Made by a program: the position numbers and the translations under genes. DNA of 7,197 nt, from assembly GCA_001786805.1 (NCBI GenBank), contig MFTJ01000033.1, positions 1 to 7,197 of the forward strand, given 5' to 3'. The notes beneath the pieces are model-generated. The model did no database searches. It saw only the letters and a program-made list of their open reading frames with translations, and was not told where the DNA came from. Positions 5,579 through 7,197 of the stretch are shown here, in pieces (within the stretch, counting starts at the first letter, position 1; every line of letters begins with the position of its first letter). The DNA comes from Candidatus Nomurabacteria bacterium RIFCSPHIGHO2_01_FULL_39_10. GTDB taxonomy: Bacteria; Patescibacteriota; Minisyncoccia; Phycocordibacterales; UBA9973.

Positions 5579-5941
5579 ATGAAATGCCTCGACACCTACA
5601 CTTTAGTGGAAATAGAAGCAGGAAACCCCAAATTCGCAAAATTTTTGAATGAAGAATTTGTCATAACCGATTTAACCATGGCTGAATTCTATGGAGATTT
5701 ATATAAAAAATATGACCAAAAAACCGCCGAATACTGGCTCAAAAAACTATCTCCTTTCTGCCAAACTGTCTCAAGAGATATTATAATTCAAGCCGTTCAA
5801 TACCGTATCGATAACAAATCACAAAATCTCTCATTCTTTGACTGCATCGGCTATCTTTTCTCTTTGCATCATAACATCAAATTCGTCACAGGGGATAAAG
5901 AATTCAGACATAAAGAGAATGTGGAATTTATTCAGAAATGA
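5579..5941 (+). CDS. vapC: VapC-type PIN-domain ribonuclease toxin
   Basis: This 120-aa protein is typical in length for VapC toxins, metal-dependent RNases that cut tRNA or rRNA when freed from antitoxin. The acidic active-site residues are in place: D5 in MKCLDTYTLVEIEAG, E36 in LTMAEFYGDL, D88 in LSFFDCIGYLFS and D106 in FVTGDKEFR. The usual LDTN start reads LDTY here, so the polar residue after the first Asp-Thr is changed; this may alter activity but is not plainly inactivating. It is the second gene of the toxin-antitoxin operon. No Shine-Dalgarno is seen. The module is independent of the cluster upstream and is a common passenger of accessory DNA. Confidence 0.88.
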   Translation: MKCLDTYTLVEIEAGNPKFAKFLNEEFVITDLTMAEFYGDLYKKYDQKTAEYWLKKLSPFCQTVSRDIIIQAVQYRIDNKSQNLSFFDCIGYLFSLHHNIKFVTGDKEFRHKENVEFIQK

Positions 5942-5977
5942 AGAAATAAAGAAAGAACAAGCAAATATATTCCACTC

Positions 5978-5985
5978 TTTTTTTT
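5978..5985 (+). terminator. T-run after the vapBC-like operon
   Basis: Eight consecutive T residues occur 36 bases after the toxin stop. U-rich tracts without a stable hairpin are enough to end transcription in many archaea. Weak flanking complementarity (CACT/AGTG) adds little. Confidence 0.45.
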
Positions 5986-5993
5986 GAAGTGTC

Positions 5994-6037
5994 TTTATTA
6001 TAGGTACCGATTCACAATCGGCAAAATAGATAATAAA
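5994..6037. terminator. Nested dyad between convergent operons, possible two-way terminator
   Basis: TTTATTAT (5994-6001) pairs with ATAATAAA (6030-6037). Inside it CCGATT (6007-6012) pairs with AATCGG (6016-6021) around a CAC loop. The dyad lies between the end of the toxin gene and the end of the winged-helix gene on the other strand, where a two-way terminator or a barrier would be expected. There is no T-run directly after it in either direction, so the terminator role is tentative; a protein-binding site is the alternative. Confidence 0.4.
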
Positions 6038-6081
6038 CAATTCTACCCCAAAAGAATTCCTCATATCACTTTAATAGCCCT

Positions 6082-6354
6082 TCACAATCCAAACGTCTTC
6101 TCAAACTGCTTCATCTCCCGAAACTTCTGCAAAAATTCGCTCCCTTTATCCGTAATCAGAACATACACATTACTCCCTTTATCCATCTTTTCCACAAAAT
6201 GCTTCTCAACCAACTCCTCAAGATACGACGTCAGTTGGCCATACGACAAATTCGACTTATACATCAAATGCGTCTGCTTAATCGTACCATGCTTAGTCTG
6301 AATCACTTCCAGCATATCTCCAATAATATCAGTTCTTGATCGTTTTCTTACCAT
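6082..6354 (-). CDS. Archaeal winged-helix DNA-binding protein
   Basis: This 90-aa protein has the compact winged-helix pattern of archaeal regulators. A basic N-terminus (MVRKRSRTD) leads into helix 1 IIGDMLEVIQ (10-19). The helix-turn-helix follows, with TIKQTHLMYKSNLSYGQLTS (24-43) and the recognition helix continuing into LEELVEKHFVEKM. The wing GSNVYVLITDKG (60-71) is followed by a C-terminal helix that may dimerise. It resembles the ArnR1-like (HTH_45) group. Its start lies 26 bases inside the end of the membrane-protein gene, so the two are co-transcribed and probably act together, for example as a membrane sensor with its regulator. No separate promoter is seen. Confidence 0.85.
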   Translation of the reverse strand: MVRKRSRTDIIGDMLEVIQTKHGTIKQTHLMYKSNLSYGQLTSYLEELVEKHFVEKMDKGSNVYVLITDKGSEFLQKFREMKQFEKTFGL

Positions 6355-7039
6355 AACCTCGCACCATAAAAAAAGTCACCGCTAAGCCAAGATACCCAAT
6401 CAGCTGCACCACCTCACCAAGAGTATAAAACAAAGGATGCAGTTCATACAACATCAAAATCAACTGACTTAACGTTAACACAGTAAAACTCACAAATAAA
6501 TATTTACCCAAACAATCTTTTGTCTTGCAATAATTTTTATAATAATAGTAAGTAATAAACAAAAAGAACAAAAACGTCGTGAGATGAAATATATGAAACG
6601 CCGAACGTAAAAAATACCCCGCAACTACAATAAAAAATACATTCAAAAATATCGTCGCTTTATCCTTGATTGGATAATACAACGAATATAAGAAATACAA
6701 CCCAAGTAACGTCAAAATCCGATATACCAGCATCCCAATAGTAAATAATACATTTGACTCATTCACAAACGTATACGTAACCATCATCATCCCAACCTGC
6801 TGCGTTTTCAGCGTCGTATAATAAATCGTAAAATTAGTCAAAATCTTAAACAAAAAACCAACCGCCAGCACCCAAAACGCCAGTGCCAGATAAAAATACT
6901 TCTTATTCTTCTCTTTTCTATCAATCTTATAACACTTCCAGCTAAAAATCCCTACAAATAACAGCACCAGCACACCAACAATATCCATATACACATCCGT
7001 TCCATTTAAGAGATACATCAATTGGTGTAAATTAGCCAT
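6329..7039 (-). CDS. Seven-helix membrane protein of unknown function
   Basis: This 236-aa protein consists mostly of membrane segments, at about residues 17-36, 48-70, 98-121, 127-144, 148-166, 178-198 and 206-226. The short N-terminus would be outside and the basic end (GYGKKTIKN) inside. Positively charged loops such as KIDRKEKNKK (38-47) lie after segment 1, as expected on the cytoplasmic face. No transporter or enzyme motif is recognisable, and no Schiff-base lysine typical of a rhodopsin is seen in the last helix. It is the first gene of a two-gene operon with the winged-helix protein. This arrangement, familiar in archaea, suggests a membrane sensor, but the signal is unknown. A second ATG at residue 8 is an alternative start. 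Confidence 0.8.
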   Translation of the reverse strand: MANLHQLMYLLNGTDVYMDIVGVLVLLFVGIFSWKCYKIDRKEKNKKYFYLALAFWVLAVGFLFKILTNFTIYYTTLKTQQVGMMMVTYTFVNESNVLFTIGMLVYRILTLLGLYFLYSLYYPIKDKATIFLNVFFIVVAGYFLRSAFHIFHLTTFLFFLFITYYYYKNYCKTKDCLGKYLFVSFTVLTLSQLILMLYELHPLFYTLGEVVQLIGYLGLAVTFFMVRGYGKKTIKN

Positions 7040-7197
7040 TTAAGATGATAAGAACAAAAACACTCTTTAAAAAACTTGTGGAGGCAATGACAAGAAGTCT
7101 CCTCCAAAACACACCTCTCGAGCTTCCATTCATATGGTATTTAAACATAAAGAAATAGTACTCGAACAACAAAAAAGAGCAATAACCAATTGAGGTG
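7040..7197. other. Intergenic region with a possible divergent promoter and partial leader
   Basis: No convincing gene lies here. TATTTAAA at 7138-7145 is a nearly symmetrical TATA-like box that could serve either strand. GAGGTG at 7192-7197 matches the archaeal Shine-Dalgarno and probably belongs to a + strand gene starting just beyond the window. An imperfect dyad, GGAGG (7080-7084) with CCTCC (7101-7105) and inner GAC/GTC, lies in between; it could be an operator or a leader hairpin. Confidence 0.4.
7065..7074 (-). promoter_or_regulatory. Candidate TATA box for the membrane-protein operon
   Basis: On the - strand TTTTTTAAAG lies 26-35 bases before the ATG at 7039. Initiation about 25 bases downstream would fall at or near the start codon, giving a leaderless transcript. 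That would agree with the lack of any Shine-Dalgarno before this gene. The match to consensus is modest. Confidence 0.35.

Noticed and set aside
7032..7133. A 33-codon - strand frame with a hydrophobic end, whose stop overlaps the membrane-protein start, as a leader peptide.
   Set aside because: It has no ribosome-binding site, and its ATG lies upstream of where transcription would begin from either candidate TATA box. Chance overlap is more likely.
7134..7193. A 19-codon + strand frame (MVFKHKEIVLEQQKRAITN) near the window end.
   Set aside because: It has no Shine-Dalgarno and its start overlaps a TATA-like box. It is too short to support as a gene without homologues.

Overview
The window looks like accessory DNA from an archaeon with a low-GC genome, plausibly an uncultivated DPANN-type lineage. 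The evidence is BRE/TATA-type promoters (best at 4004-4017 and 5282-5289), a small archaeal-style winged-helix protein paired with a multi-pass membrane protein, an AbrB/PIN (VapBC-like) toxin-antitoxin pair, and T-run or dyad ends in place of bacterial terminators. No rRNA, tRNA or universal marker is present, so the lineage is an inference.

Region 1 (2-5236, + strand) is a tightly packed cluster. In order it holds a 5'-truncated unknown protein with a duplicated Cys-Asp-Gly motif, an unknown multi-part protein coupled to it by an ATGA overlap, a receiver-domain (response-regulator-like) protein, a 127-aa Rossmann/receiver-like protein, a gene split by an insertion sequence, a 123-aa paralogue of the 127-aa protein, and a class I SAM-dependent methyltransferase. 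No histidine kinase is visible. Several members share the (beta-alpha)n layout of receiver domains but lack the phosphoacceptor aspartate. I cannot name the system, but it is the best candidate here for something undescribed.

Region 2 (2869-3468) is a complete 600-bp IS200-type element with one gene, a Y1 transposase (tnpA) on the - strand. It has a bulged hairpin at each end and a further inverted repeat over the tnpA ribosome-binding site. It sits inside the split gene. Removing exactly 600 bp restores one continuous 200-codon frame, so the host gene was intact until insertion and the element can be delimited to within a few bases.

Region 3 (5282-5941) is a vapBC-type module with its own TATA box and a near-perfect palindrome next to it that probably serves as the autoregulatory operator. 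Region 4 (5942-6081) separates convergent genes and holds a T-run and a nested dyad. Region 5 (6082-7039, - strand) is a two-gene operon, a seven-helix membrane protein followed with a 26-bp overlap by a winged-helix DNA-binding protein. The last 158 bp hold candidate promoters and, at the very end, a Shine-Dalgarno-like GAGGTG that probably belongs to a + strand gene beyond the window.
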